A stretch of DNA of 64,000 nt from Caulobacter soli (GCF_011045195.1 NZ_CP049199.1:3720001-3784000); one strand, 5' to 3'. Shown: positions 52,065-61,041, numbered from the stretch's first letter. Numbers and translations are program-made. The notes: a model not told the origin generated them from the sequence alone.

Positions 52065-52493
52065 TCAGTCGTCGCGGTGAACCCGCTCCCGACGTTCGTG
52101 ACGTTCCTGGGCTTCCAGGCTGAGCGTCGCAGTGGGCCGCGCGTCCAGTCGAGCCAAACCGATCGGTTCGCCGGTTTCCTCGCAGTACCCGTAGGAACCG
52201 TCCTCGACCCGACGCAACGCCTGGTCGATCTTCGAGATGAGTTTTCTCTGACGATCCCGGGTGCGAAGCTCCAGCGCCCGATCAGTTTCCGACGACGCAC
52301 GATCGGCGAGGTCGGCATGGTTTTCAGTTTCAGCTTGCAGGTGGGAGACCGTTTCGCGAGATTCGCGAAGGATCTCTTCTTTCCAAGCCAGGAGCTTTTG
52401 CTTGAAGTACTCAAGCTGACGCTCGTTCATGAAAGGCTCGTCGTCCGACGGACGATACGAGTCTGGTACCTTAAGAACAGTGGCCGTTTGCAT
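52065..52493 (-). CDS. dksA: RNA polymerase-binding protein DksA (Cys-poor)
   Basis: DksA binds the RNA polymerase secondary channel and works with ppGpp on stringent control. The 142-residue product has the coiled-coil tip DLADRAS with Asp61, Asp64 and Ala66 of the DxxDxA motif. The zinc-finger region reads YGYCEETGEPIGLARLDARP: only Cys104 remains and the three partner cysteines are Thr, Ser and Ala-type residues. Alphaproteobacterial DksA proteins commonly lack them, so the protein is likely active but probably does not hold zinc. Confidence 0.93.
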   Translation of the reverse strand: MQTATVLKVPDSYRPSDDEPFMNERQLEYFKQKLLAWKEEILRESRETVSHLQAETENHADLADRASSETDRALELRTRDRQRKLISKIDQALRRVEDGSYGYCEETGEPIGLARLDARPTATLSLEAQERHERRERVHRDD

Positions 52494-52668
52494 TAACGCC
52501 TCACGCCCCGATGAACTCCGCCCTGGTCAGGCCGGGTGCTTATACCAAAACGATAGCCCGGTTCAATGAACGTCGCATGAGCCGCGCGTTCACCGCGGTG
52601 CACGGATATCGCGATTCTGGGGATACCCAGTGAACCGTGTTCTTTAACATCCAGTTTCATTCGCGATT

Positions 52669-53097
52669 TCAACCCAGTCGAGCCTGCTCGAGCTTGGCCG
52701 CCTCAACGGCGGCTCGGGTCTCGATTTCGTTCAGAATGGCTTCCAGCTTCGGATCGTCGGTCGACTCGCGATGCTGGCGCACGGCGTTCTTGAGCTGGGA
52801 CAGCGTGCCGGTCGACACTTCGCCGTCCAGGGTGGCCAGCTTCAGGGCGTCCAGCAGATCCAGCAGGCCGCCGGCTCGCTTCACAGCCCGCCGCTTGCGC
52901 TCCATCGGATCCATGTCGGCCTGCAGGGCCAGCAGGGCGTCGAGCGATCCCACTCCGGCCACGCCGCCCGCCTGGGCGACTCCCGAAGCGGCGCTGGCGC
53001 CGCCCACCGAAGGCAGGGAAAACCCTGATCCGCCACCCGTCGGTTTGGCCCGCGATGCGCCAACCGCGCCCGCGCCTCCCGTGCTGGAAACCTTCAT
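52669..53097 (-). CDS. fliX: Flagellar assembly regulator FliX
   Basis: FliX couples completion of the flagellar basal body to class III/IV gene expression through FlbD in Caulobacter. The 142-residue product starts MKVSSTGGAGAVG, has a Gly/Ala/Ser-rich N-terminal half and a helical C-terminal half (MDPMERKRRAVKRAGGLLDL, LDALKLATLDGEVSTGTLSQ). Divergence from flgI is the same as in C. crescentus. The divergent gap has a CtrA-type half-site and a sigma-54 promoter. Confidence 0.9.
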   Translation of the reverse strand: MKVSSTGGAGAVGASRAKPTGGGSGFSLPSVGGASAASGVAQAGGVAGVGSLDALLALQADMDPMERKRRAVKRAGGLLDLLDALKLATLDGEVSTGTLSQLKNAVRQHRESTDDPKLEAILNEIETRAAVEAAKLEQARLG

Positions 53098-53177
53098 GAC
53101 GAAACGCTGCTCCGACGACGAAACAAGGGAGTCATCCCATCCCCGTTAACCACATTTTGCTGGGGTGCGCTTGCGGT

Positions 53178-53199
53178 ATGGTTAATGCCGGGCAGAATC
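53178..53199 (-). promoter_or_regulatory. CtrA-type half-site and GANTC upstream of fliX
   Basis: On the minus strand TTAACCAT (53178-53185) matches the right half of the class II flagellar consensus recognised by CtrA. A GAATC lies at 53195-53199. The left TTAA half is missing, so this is a weak site. Confidence 0.4.
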
Positions 53200-53275
53200 T
53201 GCCGAACCAGAATGTCGCAGGCAGAAATTCGCCGCGTTTCGACTGATTTCATTGAACTTTTTCACTCACTTGAAC

Positions 53276-53291
53276 TGGCCCGGTTCTGGCA
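53276..53291 (+). promoter_or_regulatory. Sigma-54 promoter of flgI
   Basis: TGGCCCGGTTCTGGCA has the -24 GG and -12 GC exactly 10 bases apart, and only two mismatches to TGGCACG-N4-TTGCW. The predicted start is about 28 bases before the flgI ATG. Class III flagellar genes in Caulobacter use sigma-54 with FlbD, so this fits the gene it precedes. Confidence 0.85.
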
Positions 53292-53330
53292 TGGGACGGC
53301 GTGGGGATGCCACCCCGCCGTAGGAAAGCC

Positions 53331-54443
53331 ATGTCTCGTTCATTCTTTGCTTCCGTTCTGGGCCTCGCTCTCGCCGCCGTGACGCTCATCGCGTCCCCGG
53401 CCGACGCTAAGTCGCGCATCAAGGACATTGTCGCCTTCGAAGGCGTTCGCGACAACCAGCTGGTCGGCTACGGCATCGTGGTGGGCCTGAACGGTTCGGG
53501 CGACAGCCTGCGTAACGCCCCGATGACCAAGCAGAGCCTGGAAGCCATGCTCGAGCGCCAGGGCGTCAACGTCCGCGACGGCAACCTCAACACCAAGAAC
53601 ACCGCCGCCGTCATGGTCACGGCCAACCTGCCGCCGTTCTCGGCGGCCGGCGCGCGCATGGACGTCACGGTCTCGACCCTGGGCGACGCCAAGAGCCTGC
53701 TGGGCGGCACCCTGCTGGTCACCTCGCTGCAAGGCGCCGACGGCCAGACCTACGCGGTGGCGCAGGGCTCGGTGCAGACCGGTTCGGTCTCGGCCGGCGG
53801 CGCCTCGGGCAGCTCGGTCACCAAGGGCGTGCCGACCGCCGGCCGGATCGCCGCCGGCGGCATCATCGAAAAGGAAACCGGCTTCCAGATGGTGAGCATG
53901 GACGTGCTGCGCATGACCCTGCGCAACCCGGACTTCACCACCTCGCGCCGCATCGCCGACGCCATCAACCAACGCTTCCCCAACTGCGCCCAGGCCCAGA
54001 ACCCGACGATCGTCGCCGTCCGCCCTCCTCCCGGCATGGACATGATCAGCTTCGTCACCAACATCGAGAACCTGGAAGTCGAGCCCGACGCTCCGGCCAA
54101 GGTGATCATCGACGAAGTGGCCGGCGTGATCGTCATGGGCGACGACGTCCGCATCAGCCAGGTGGCGATCGCCCAGGGCAACCTGACCATCTCGGTCCAG
54201 GAAAGCCCGGCCGTCAGCCAGCCGGCCCCGTTCAGCCAGGGCCAGACCAAGGTCGTCCCGCAGTCGACCGTCAGCGTCGACGAGGAGAAGGGCCGCAAGC
54301 TGCTGACCCTGGGCGGCGGCGCTTCGCTCAAGAGCCTGGTCGGCGGCCTCAACGCCCTGGGCGTCACGCCGCGCGACATGATCTCGATCCTGCAGGCCAT
54401 CAAGGCCTCGGGCGCCCTGCAAGCCGACATCGAGGTGATGTGA
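53331..54443 (+). CDS. flgI: Flagellar P-ring protein FlgI
   Basis: FlgI forms the P-ring around the rod in the periplasm and peptidoglycan. The 370-residue product has a Sec signal peptide (residues 1-26, ending PADA). Conserved segments are IVAFEGVRDNQLVGYGIVVG, GLNGSGDSLRNAPMTKQSLE, TVSTLGDAKSLLGGTLLVTS and the C-terminal LNALGVTPRDMISILQAIKA. The start follows AGGAAAGCC. The downstream gene overlaps by one base. Confidence 0.97.
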   Translation: MSRSFFASVLGLALAAVTLIASPADAKSRIKDIVAFEGVRDNQLVGYGIVVGLNGSGDSLRNAPMTKQSLEAMLERQGVNVRDGNLNTKNTAAVMVTANLPPFSAAGARMDVTVSTLGDAKSLLGGTLLVTSLQGADGQTYAVAQGSVQTGSVSAGGASGSSVTKGVPTAGRIAAGGIIEKETGFQMVSMDVLRMTLRNPDFTTSRRIADAINQRFPNCAQAQNPTIVAVRPPPGMDMISFVTNIENLEVEPDAPAKVIIDEVAGVIVMGDDVRISQVAIAQGNLTISVQESPAVSQPAPFSQGQTKVVPQSTVSVDEEKGRKLLTLGGGASLKSLVGGLNALGVTPRDMISILQAIKASGALQADIEVM

Positions 54444-54760
54444 TGAGCGCGCTTTCCTCCGCCGCCGTTTCGCCCATTGACACGGTCGGTCAGACCGCCG
54501 CCTCGACCGCCGAACTTCTGCGCCGCGGCAAGATCAAGGAAACGGCCCAGAAGTTCGAGGCCTCGTTCCTGTCGGTGATGATGCAGTCGATGACCGCCGG
54601 CATGACGACGCCGGAAATCGGCGGCGGCGGGGCCGGCGAGGACATGTTCAAGTCCCTTCTGTCCGAGGAGATGGCCAAGCAGGTCTCCAAGGCCGGCGGC
54701 ATCGGCGTGGCCGCCGCCGTGCAGAAGGAAATGCTGAAGATGCAAGGTCTGAAGGAGTAG
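54443..54760 (+). CDS. Rod-binding protein, FlgJ N-terminal domain
   Basis: This 105-residue protein is a lone FlgJ N-domain: TAQKFEASFLSVMMQSMTAG, EDMFKSLLSEEMAKQVSKAG, GIGVAAAVQKEMLKMQGL. It lacks the muramidase domain of enterobacterial FlgJ, so a separate hydrolase must open the wall. In Caulobacter the matching gene is sometimes called cheL. It overlaps the flgI stop by one base. Confidence 0.9.
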   Translation: MSALSSAAVSPIDTVGQTAASTAELLRRGKIKETAQKFEASFLSVMMQSMTAGMTTPEIGGGGAGEDMFKSLLSEEMAKQVSKAGGIGVAAAVQKEMLKMQGLKE

Positions 54761-54764
54761 CCCC

Positions 54765-55211
54765 ATGGCCCTCAACGCCACCGACTGCGACGATCGCGTC
54801 GAACAGTTGATCATCCTGACCGAGCGCCTGACCGATCTCATCGCCCGGCAATCGGCCGCCTTCGAGGCCCGCCGCCCGCATGAGGCGGCGCAGTACGTCG
54901 ACGAGGTGGCCAAGCTGGCCAACCTCTATCGCCACGAGTCGACCCGCGTGCGCGGCAATGTCGCCCTGGTGTCGGGGGCCAGCCTGCAGCGCCGCCAGCG
55001 CCTGGTGCGCGCCACCGAGGCCTTCGACTCCGTGCTCGCCCGCCAGGGCCGCGCCGTCACCGCCGCCAAGACCGTCACCGAAGGCCTGGTCCGCGCCATC
55101 GCCCAGGAAGTCGCCGAACAACGCCCCAACGCCTCCGGCTATGGCCCGGGCTCTCAAGGCGCGGCGTATCGCCAGAACGGGACGGCGATCACGCTGAACC
55201 AGCGGGCGTAG
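54765..55211 (+). CDS. flbY: Flagellar protein FlbY (FlgN-like)
   Basis: The 148-residue helical protein (RVEQLIILTERLTDLIARQS, EAAQYVDEVAKLANLYRHES, GASLQRRQRLVRATEAFDSV) is the third gene of the flgI operon. In C. crescentus the corresponding gene in this region is flbY, which I assign from order rather than from motif. The fold is of the FlgN chaperone type. Its ATG follows GGAG in the preceding reading frame, 4 bases after the FlgJ-type stop. Confidence 0.65.
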   Translation: MALNATDCDDRVEQLIILTERLTDLIARQSAAFEARRPHEAAQYVDEVAKLANLYRHESTRVRGNVALVSGASLQRRQRLVRATEAFDSVLARQGRAVTAAKTVTEGLVRAIAQEVAEQRPNASGYGPGSQGAAYRQNGTAITLNQRA

Positions 55212-55212
55212 C

Positions 55213-55437
55213 GTGTCGGTCAAGGGCGCCGGCTTCTTCGGCAATCAGGAAATCGCCGAAGCGCTGATCACCAAGGGACTAGCCGCAAAATTTACGACGG
55301 CCGTTCAGGCAGGTGATCGCAATCAGGTCATCGGGCTGCTGGCGAAAGTCACGCGAGACAAAGGCGGCCAAACCGCCGAGGTCCTCGCCGACCTCTACCT
55401 TACGGGCAAGACGCCGCTGCCGCCGCTGAAACCCTGA
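55213..55437 (+). CDS. Small conserved hypothetical protein at the end of the flgI operon
   Basis: This 74-residue protein starts with GTG 1 base after the flbY stop and has an ordinary composition: MSVKGAGFFGNQEIAEALI, KFTTAVQAGDRNQVIGLLAK, LYLTGKTPLPPLKP. I do not know the family. Tight linkage suggests a flagellar role, but no motif supports that. Confidence 0.5.
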   Translation: MSVKGAGFFGNQEIAEALITKGLAAKFTTAVQAGDRNQVIGLLAKVTRDKGGQTAEVLADLYLTGKTPLPPLKP

Positions 55438-55466
55438 GCCCATCAGGCGGCGGCCACCACTGTCAC

Positions 55467-56333
55467 CTACAGCCCCGCGAACGCCACCAGCTTCTCGCTC
55501 TCGTTCCAGAGGCGATCGTTGTTGGCGTCGTCGTCGGCGAACGGGTTGGCCGGCATCGGCTTCTTCTGGTGGTAGTAGCCGCCCGTCGTCTGGCCGGGTT
55601 CGTCGCCCGTCGCCAGCCAGACCAGCGCCTCGGCGCCCTGCTGCGGCGACATCATCTTCAGCGTGCGCATGTGAGCCTGGGTCGATTCCCCGGCGTGATT
55701 GATGAAGTTGGAGTCGATGGTGCCCGGATGCACCGCGTGAGCCACCACCCCGTCGGCGGCCAGGCGCTTGGCCAGACCGCGGGCGAACATCACGTTGGCC
55801 AGCTTGCCCTGGCAGTAGGCGTGGCCCGGGTTGAACCCTTCCAGCAGTTGCAGGTCGTCCCACTTCAGACCCGGGATCATCTCGCCGCCGTCGGACGAGG
55901 TGTTGATGATCCGGACGCTGCCGTGCGGCGCCTCGGCGGCGGCGCGACGGAGCAGCGGCAGCAGGCGATTGGTCAGCAGGAACGGACCCAGGTGATTGCC
56001 GGCGAAGTTCTCGTCCAGTCCCTCGGAGGTGATCACCTGGGCCTTGGTCATGCCGCCGGCGTTGTTGATCAGCACGTGGACCCGATCGGTCAGGGCGGCG
56101 ATCTCGCCGGCGGCCCGCACCGCGTCGGCCATGCGCGACAGGTCGGCCTGGACGATGTCGACGCGACCGCCCTGGTTGGCCGCGCGGATCTCGGCCTCGG
56201 CCGCCGCCGTGCGCCCCGGATCGCGGCCCAGCGCGATCACGTGCCAGCCTTGCGCCGCCAGCGCCTTGGCCGCTTCCTTGCCGATGCCCGAGCTGGCTCC
56301 GGTGACGACTGCGACCCGACCGGCGTTCGCCAT
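55467..56333 (-). CDS. Short-chain dehydrogenase/reductase (retinol dehydrogenase-like)
   Basis: This 288-residue classical SDR has the NADP site TGASSGIGKEAAKALAAQ near residue 11, the NNAG motif (VLINNAGGMT), a Ser in INTSSDGGEM, and YCQGK (Tyr-X-X-X-Lys) at about residue 174. The C-terminal NPFADDDANNDRLWNESEKL is typical of retinol-dehydrogenase-type SDRs. Substrate unknown. ATG 56333 begins with MANAGRVAVV. Confidence 0.88.
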   Translation of the reverse strand: MANAGRVAVVTGASSGIGKEAAKALAAQGWHVIALGRDPGRTAAAEAEIRAANQGGRVDIVQADLSRMADAVRAAGEIAALTDRVHVLINNAGGMTKAQVITSEGLDENFAGNHLGPFLLTNRLLPLLRRAAAEAPHGSVRIINTSSDGGEMIPGLKWDDLQLLEGFNPGHAYCQGKLANVMFARGLAKRLAADGVVAHAVHPGTIDSNFINHAGESTQAHMRTLKMMSPQQGAEALVWLATGDEPGQTTGGYYHQKKPMPANPFADDDANNDRLWNESEKLVAFAGL

Positions 56334-56439
56334 GATCTGTTCCTCCCTGGATTTTGGCGCACTTTCGGCCCAAAGCGCGGCGGGGGAAATCCGCGCCCGA
56401 CGAGGATCGTCCCGGCGATTTTCGCGCCGTGGGACGCGC

Positions 56440-58020
56440 CTAAAGCACTACCCGCCGCTCCACGCCCACCGCCTCCAGGAAGTCCTCGTCGTGGCTGGCG
56501 ATCAGCAGGGCGCCGTCATAACCGGCCAAGGCGCTCTCCACCGCCTCGACCGACTCCAGGTCCAGGTGGTTGGTCGGCTCGTCCAGGATCAGCAGCTGCG
56601 GCGGCTGGGCCGACATCAGCACGCAGGCCAGGGCCGCCCGCAGGCGCTCGCCGCCGCTGAGCGTGGCCACCGTCTGGTGGGCGGCGACGTTGCGGAACAG
56701 GAACCTCGCCAAGGCGGCGTGCGCCATATTGGCGTCGGCGGCCGGGTTCAGGCGACGGAAGTTCTCCAGAATAGTCTGGGTCTCGTCCAGCACCGCCGCG
56801 CGCTGGTCCAGCAGGGCGGCGACGACACCGCGCGTCACCGTCCCCGCCGTCGGGTCCAGCCCGCCCGTCGCCAGCCGGATCAGGGTCGACTTACCCGCCC
56901 CATTGCCGCCGATCACCGCCACCCGCTCGGGGCCGGTCAGGCGGAAGCTCAGGTCCGACAACACCGGCGGTCCGCCCGGATAGGCGAAACCCACCGCGTC
57001 GAGGTCCAGCACGATCCGCCCGGCGGGCAAACCGCAGGACGGCAAGTCGAAGGCCAGGCGGCGCAGCCGCTCGACCCGGGCGTCGGCGGCCTCGCGGGCC
57101 TGGGCCGCCTCCTGGGCGGCGCGGTCGGCCAACCTGCCCTCGCGCGCGCCGCTGTTCTCGGCCCGCTCGGCCTGGGCGCCCAGCAGGATCTTCGGCTCGC
57201 TGCCCTTGGCGGCGAACTTGCGGCCGGCGGCGTCGCGGCGCGCCTTGCGCTCGCGAGCGACCTGGGCCTCGCGAGCCGCCTGGCGCACCTGGCGCTCAGC
57301 CGCCTCCAGGTCGTGCTCGGCGGCCGCCACGGCCTGGGCCTTGCGCTCGGCATAGAGGTCGTAGCCGCCGCCGTAGCTGGTCGCGCCCAGGCTGGTCAGT
57401 TCGACGATGCGGTCCATGCCGCGCAGCAGCGCCCGGTCGTGGCTGACCACCACCGCCCCGCCCTTCCAACGCCGCAGCACGTCGCCCAGCAGGGCGCGGG
57501 CCGCCGCGTCGAGATTGTTGGTCGGCTCGTCCAGCAAGATCACGTCGGGCGCGGCGACCAGCAGGCCGGCCAGGGCCGCGCGTGTCATCTGGCCGCCGCT
57601 GAGGCTGGCCGCCGGCCAGGAGGCGTCCCAGCGCGACAGGCCCACCTCGGCCAGGGCGGCCGCAACGCGGCCCGGCAAGGTCCAGTCGGCTTCGGCGAAA
57701 TCCTCTTCGGTCCCCTCCTCGGCCTCGATGCGGCACAGGCGATCCCAGGCCGGACCGACGTTCAGCAGGTCGGCCAGGCGCGCGCCCGGCGGCGGGGCGT
57801 GCAGCTGCGGCAGCACCCCGACCACGCCGGCGCGGTTGACCGTTCCGGAGACTGGAACGCGGGTCCCGGCGATCAGCGACAGCAGCGTGGACTTGCCCAC
57901 GCCGTTGCGGCCGACGAGGCCGATGCGCTCGGCCCCGATCGTCAGGTTCAGATTGTCGAAGAGAACGCGGCCGTCAGGGGTGGCGGCGCTGACGGAATCC
58001 AAGGTGATGAAGGCGGACAT
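56440..58020 (-). CDS. ABC-F family ATPase
   Basis: ABC-F proteins are soluble twin-ATPase factors that act on the ribosome. The 526-residue product has two ABC domains with Walker A motifs GRNGVGKST and GGNGAGKST, signatures SLSGGQ and TLSGGE, and Walker B ILLDEPTNNLD and LILDEPTNHLD. The linker is a long Ala/Arg/Glu-rich helix pair (ERKAQAVAAAEHDLEAAERQ). It lacks transmembrane segments. It might be a translation factor or an antibiotic-resistance factor; this cannot be told from sequence. Confidence 0.9.
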   Translation of the reverse strand: MSAFITLDSVSAATPDGRVLFDNLNLTIGAERIGLVGRNGVGKSTLLSLIAGTRVPVSGTVNRAGVVGVLPQLHAPPPGARLADLLNVGPAWDRLCRIEAEEGTEEDFAEADWTLPGRVAAALAEVGLSRWDASWPAASLSGGQMTRAALAGLLVAAPDVILLDEPTNNLDAAARALLGDVLRRWKGGAVVVSHDRALLRGMDRIVELTSLGATSYGGGYDLYAERKAQAVAAAEHDLEAAERQVRQAAREAQVARERKARRDAAGRKFAAKGSEPKILLGAQAERAENSGAREGRLADRAAQEAAQAREAADARVERLRRLAFDLPSCGLPAGRIVLDLDAVGFAYPGGPPVLSDLSFRLTGPERVAVIGGNGAGKSTLIRLATGGLDPTAGTVTRGVVAALLDQRAAVLDETQTILENFRRLNPAADANMAHAALARFLFRNVAAHQTVATLSGGERLRAALACVLMSAQPPQLLILDEPTNHLDLESVEAVESALAGYDGALLIASHDEDFLEAVGVERRVVL

Positions 58021-58227
58021 GGCAAACCACGGTCAGATCTGTGGGAAGGGCGAAACGGTCGTCCAGCACAGCGTCCATGGTGGCCTCCATCGGTTGGGAA
58101 GACCGGCATTTAGGCCGGATATCGACGATCGGCAAGCCTGGGCGGAGCGATGGCGGCCACCGCAAGGATCGGGTGTCGGCCTCGCGTCGACGGCGCCAGA
58201 ACCGGTGGGCCAGAACAGGAGCCCGCC

Positions 58228-58697
58228 ATGTCCTTCACCGTTTCCAGCCTGCCGATCGAGCCGTTCGCGCCGCTGTTCGCTCTCGACGACGAGGCCTTGG
58301 CCCAGCGCGGCATGCTGCGCGTCACCGCCGACGCGCCGTTCGCCTTTCCCTGTCGCGTCACCCTGGATGACGCGACGCCGGGCGAGACCCTGATCCTGCT
58401 GAACCACGAGCATCAGGCCGCCGACACCCCGTTCCGCTCGCGCTACGCCATCTATGTCCGCGAAGCCGCCCAGGGCCCGACCTCGACCACCGACGTCCTG
58501 CCCCCGGCCCTACGTCGCCGCCTGCTGTCCCTGCGCGGTTTTGACGCGGCCGGCATGCTGCGTGACGCCGACGTGGTCGAGGGCGCGGCGGCCGCGCCGG
58601 TGATCGCGCGGATGCTGGAAACCCCGCCGTGGCCTATCTGCACGCCCATTACGCCAAGCCGGGCTGCTACGCCGCGCGTATCGACCGCGCCGCCTAG
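58228..58697 (+). pseudogene. DUF1203 protein gene with a frameshift near its 3' end
   Basis: The first 130 codons from ATG 58228 read as a DUF1203 protein: SSLPIEPFAPLFALDDEALA, LILLNHEHQAADTPFRSRYA, VVEGAAAAPVIARMLE. At 58617-58628 the frame shifts. After it, the plus-one frame reads VAYLHAHYAKPGCYAARIDR and stops at 58697, exactly the expected family C-terminus. The intact frame would be 156 residues, the normal DUF1203 length, so one base (an A in GGAAACCCC) appears to be missing. This may be a mutation or a sequencing error. The uncorrected frame runs on to 58794. Confidence 0.8.
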
Positions 58698-58790
58698 GGT
58701 TTTCCGCGAACTGAGAGGGTCTCAATCGCAACTTAACCCTGATGCTCTAGTTTGCGCCCAAGCCGGGGGGCTGAGAAGGCGCGGGGGCTC

Positions 58791-60596
58791 ATGAAGCGGA
58801 TGATCAGCAGGCGGGAACCCATACCGTCACGGGAGGTCGTTGGATCGTACCTGCCGATCCTGCGGGGCTATCTGGTGGCCGCCGCCGCCTACTACTGCCT
58901 GATCAGCCTGTCCCACCCCTTCTACGAGAAGGGCGTGGCCCTGGTCGTGCTGGAAAGCCTGGCCCTGGTCGCCGCCGCCTTCGGCTTCTGGCTGTGGCGC
59001 CGACTGAAGGTCAAGCCGCCGGAGATGCCGGGGCTGGAAGCCGCCGCCCTGGCGATGAACACCCTCTTCATGGCCAATGTCGTCACCTATCAGGTCCTGC
59101 ATTTCGAGCCGGCCAAGCTGGTCTATTTCGTGCTGATGGCCCTGGTCTTCGCCACCTCGGCCCCCACCCGGCGCGTGGCCCTGGTCAGCGTCGGCGCGGC
59201 GATCGTCGGCCTGGTGCTGATGGCCCGCAACGCCCCCGACGACCTGGTCGGCCAGTACGGCTTCATCGGCACGGCCGGCGCCTTCGCCGCCTTCGGCATG
59301 TCGACCCTGATGCGCGGGGCGGTGATGCGCGAGCTGCGGGCCCGCCTGGCGTCGGACGCCCTCAACCGCAAGCTCGAGGCCGAGCTCGAACAGAACCGCC
59401 GCCTGCGCACCGAGGCCCAGGAGCTGGCCGTGGTCGCCCAGACCGCCAGCCGCGTGAAGACCGAGTTCCTCGAGACCATGAGCCATGAAATCCGCACCCC
59501 GCTGAACGGTGTGCTGGGCATGGCCCAGGCCATGGAACGCGACCCACTGTCGGCCAAGCAGCGCGCGCGCCTGGCCGTGATCCACGAGTCCGGCGCCACC
59601 CTGCTGGACGTGATCAACGCCGTGCTCGACATCTCGCGGATCGAGGCGGGCAAGATGGAGATCGTGCGGGCGCCGTTCGACCTGGACGCCCTGGCCGACA
59701 CCCTGCGCCAGCTCTATGGCGGCCTGGCCCACGACAAGGGCCTGGACTTTACTCTGGAGATCGCCCCTGGGGCTGGGGGCTGGCGCGACGGCGACGGGAC
59801 GCGGCTGCGCCAGGTGCTCAGCAACCTGATCTCCAACGCCATCAAGTTCACCGACGCGGGCGGCGTGGCCGTGCGCATCGGCGGCGACGCCGCCAACCTG
59901 GTCTGCGCCGTGACCGACACCGGTGTCGGCATTCCCGAGTCCCGCCGCGCCCAGGTCTTCGAGAAGTTCGTCCAGGTCGACGGGTCGAGCACGCGCCGCA
60001 CCGGCGGCAGCGGGCTGGGCCTGGCCATCTGTCGCGAACTGGTGACGCTGATGGACGGCCAGATCGGTTTCGAAAGCCCGACCACGGGCGGCGCCTGCTT
60101 CACCTTCGAGGCCCCCTGCCCGGTCCTGGCCCCCGCAGCCCGGCCGGCGCCGGCCGAAGCGATCGACGCCACGCCCGCGACCGCCGCCGGCGAACTGAAG
60201 ATGCTGGTGGTCGACGACAACGCCACCAACCGCACCGTCCTGCAGGCCATGCTGGGACACCTGGGCGTCGCCTGCGGCGTGGCCCGCGACGGTCACGAGG
60301 CCGTGGCGATGTGGGAAGCCGGCCCTTGGGACGCCATCCTGATGGACATCCACATGCCCGGCATGGACGGCCTGGAGGCCGGCCGCTTGATCCGCACCCG
60401 CGAGGCCGCCGAGGGTCGCGTCCGCACGCCGATCCTGGCGGTGACCGCCAGCGTCCTGACGCACGAAACCGACCGCTACCTGGCCGCCGGCATGGACGGC
60501 TTCGTGGCCAAGCCGATCGCCGCCCAGCGTCTGGTGGCGGCTCTCGACGCGGCCCTGAGCGGCGCGCCCGAGGGCGCGGCGGCGGCGCTGGGCTAA
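58791..60596 (+). CDS. Hybrid sensor histidine kinase
   Basis: This 601-residue membrane kinase has several transmembrane helices in residues 20-175, a coiled linker, a HisKA domain with His232 (MSHEIRTPLNGVLGM), an HATPase domain (SNLISNAIKFTDAGG, DTGVGIPESRR, GSGLGLAICREL), and a receiver domain with Asp519 (ILMDIHMPGMDG) and VDDNATN at its start. The internal receiver suggests a phosphorelay, possibly to the lone receiver at 49053 (speculative). ATG 58791 is used; a TTG at 58752 is possible. Confidence 0.92.
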   Translation: MKRMISRREPIPSREVVGSYLPILRGYLVAAAAYYCLISLSHPFYEKGVALVVLESLALVAAAFGFWLWRRLKVKPPEMPGLEAAALAMNTLFMANVVTYQVLHFEPAKLVYFVLMALVFATSAPTRRVALVSVGAAIVGLVLMARNAPDDLVGQYGFIGTAGAFAAFGMSTLMRGAVMRELRARLASDALNRKLEAELEQNRRLRTEAQELAVVAQTASRVKTEFLETMSHEIRTPLNGVLGMAQAMERDPLSAKQRARLAVIHESGATLLDVINAVLDISRIEAGKMEIVRAPFDLDALADTLRQLYGGLAHDKGLDFTLEIAPGAGGWRDGDGTRLRQVLSNLISNAIKFTDAGGVAVRIGGDAANLVCAVTDTGVGIPESRRAQVFEKFVQVDGSSTRRTGGSGLGLAICRELVTLMDGQIGFESPTTGGACFTFEAPCPVLAPAARPAPAEAIDATPATAAGELKMLVVDDNATNRTVLQAMLGHLGVACGVARDGHEAVAMWEAGPWDAILMDIHMPGMDGLEAGRLIRTREAAEGRVRTPILAVTASVLTHETDRYLAAGMDGFVAKPIAAQRLVAALDAALSGAPEGAAAALG

Positions 60597-60680
60597 GTGG
60601 AAATTGCTTTTCCCTCCCCGCGAGAGGGAGGGAGGGCGTCTAGTGTGACGTCTTAGGGTCGCCGTGCGCGCCCTCGGCGA

Positions 60681-60884
60681 TCAGAAGCTCAGCACGCCCA
60701 GGTCGACGATCATCTTGAACGCCCACATGGTGCAGGCGACGCACACGACCAGGGTGATGATGTCGTCGATCTCGGAGCGCTGGCGAGCCACCTTGACGGC
60801 CTTGCCGCCCTTGCCCTTGGCCGGAGCCTCGGGGGCCGGAGCCGCCTTCTCTTCCTTCGCCGCCGCCTTGGCCACGCTCGCCAT
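60681..60884 (-). CDS. Small membrane protein, hypothetical
   Basis: This 67-residue protein has an Ala/Lys/Pro-rich N-terminal half (AAAKEEKAAPAPEAPAKGKG) and one C-terminal transmembrane segment (IITLVVCVACTMWAFKMIVD). Family unknown. Low-complexity composition makes the call moderate. It is the only plausible gene in the gap between the kinase and the DUF1223 gene. Confidence 0.6.
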   Translation of the reverse strand: MASVAKAAAKEEKAAPAPEAPAKGKGGKAVKVARQRSEIDDIITLVVCVACTMWAFKMIVDLGVLSF

Positions 60885-61041
60885 CCTGGTGCCGGCGCGC
60901 CCGAGTGCGGCCTTGCCTCCTTAGACACCCGGGGTGCTGAAGGTTGCGCTTCCAAAGGCGGTTTATTGTTCGTGAACGTTGTAACCTTGGCCCGTCCCGC
61001 CGCGAACTGGTCCGTGACGATCACTCAAGGACGCGATCCCG

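Noticed and set aside
58752..58790. Upstream TTG start for the hybrid kinase
   Set aside because: It gives 13 extra residues with no conservation; ATG 58791 is simpler.
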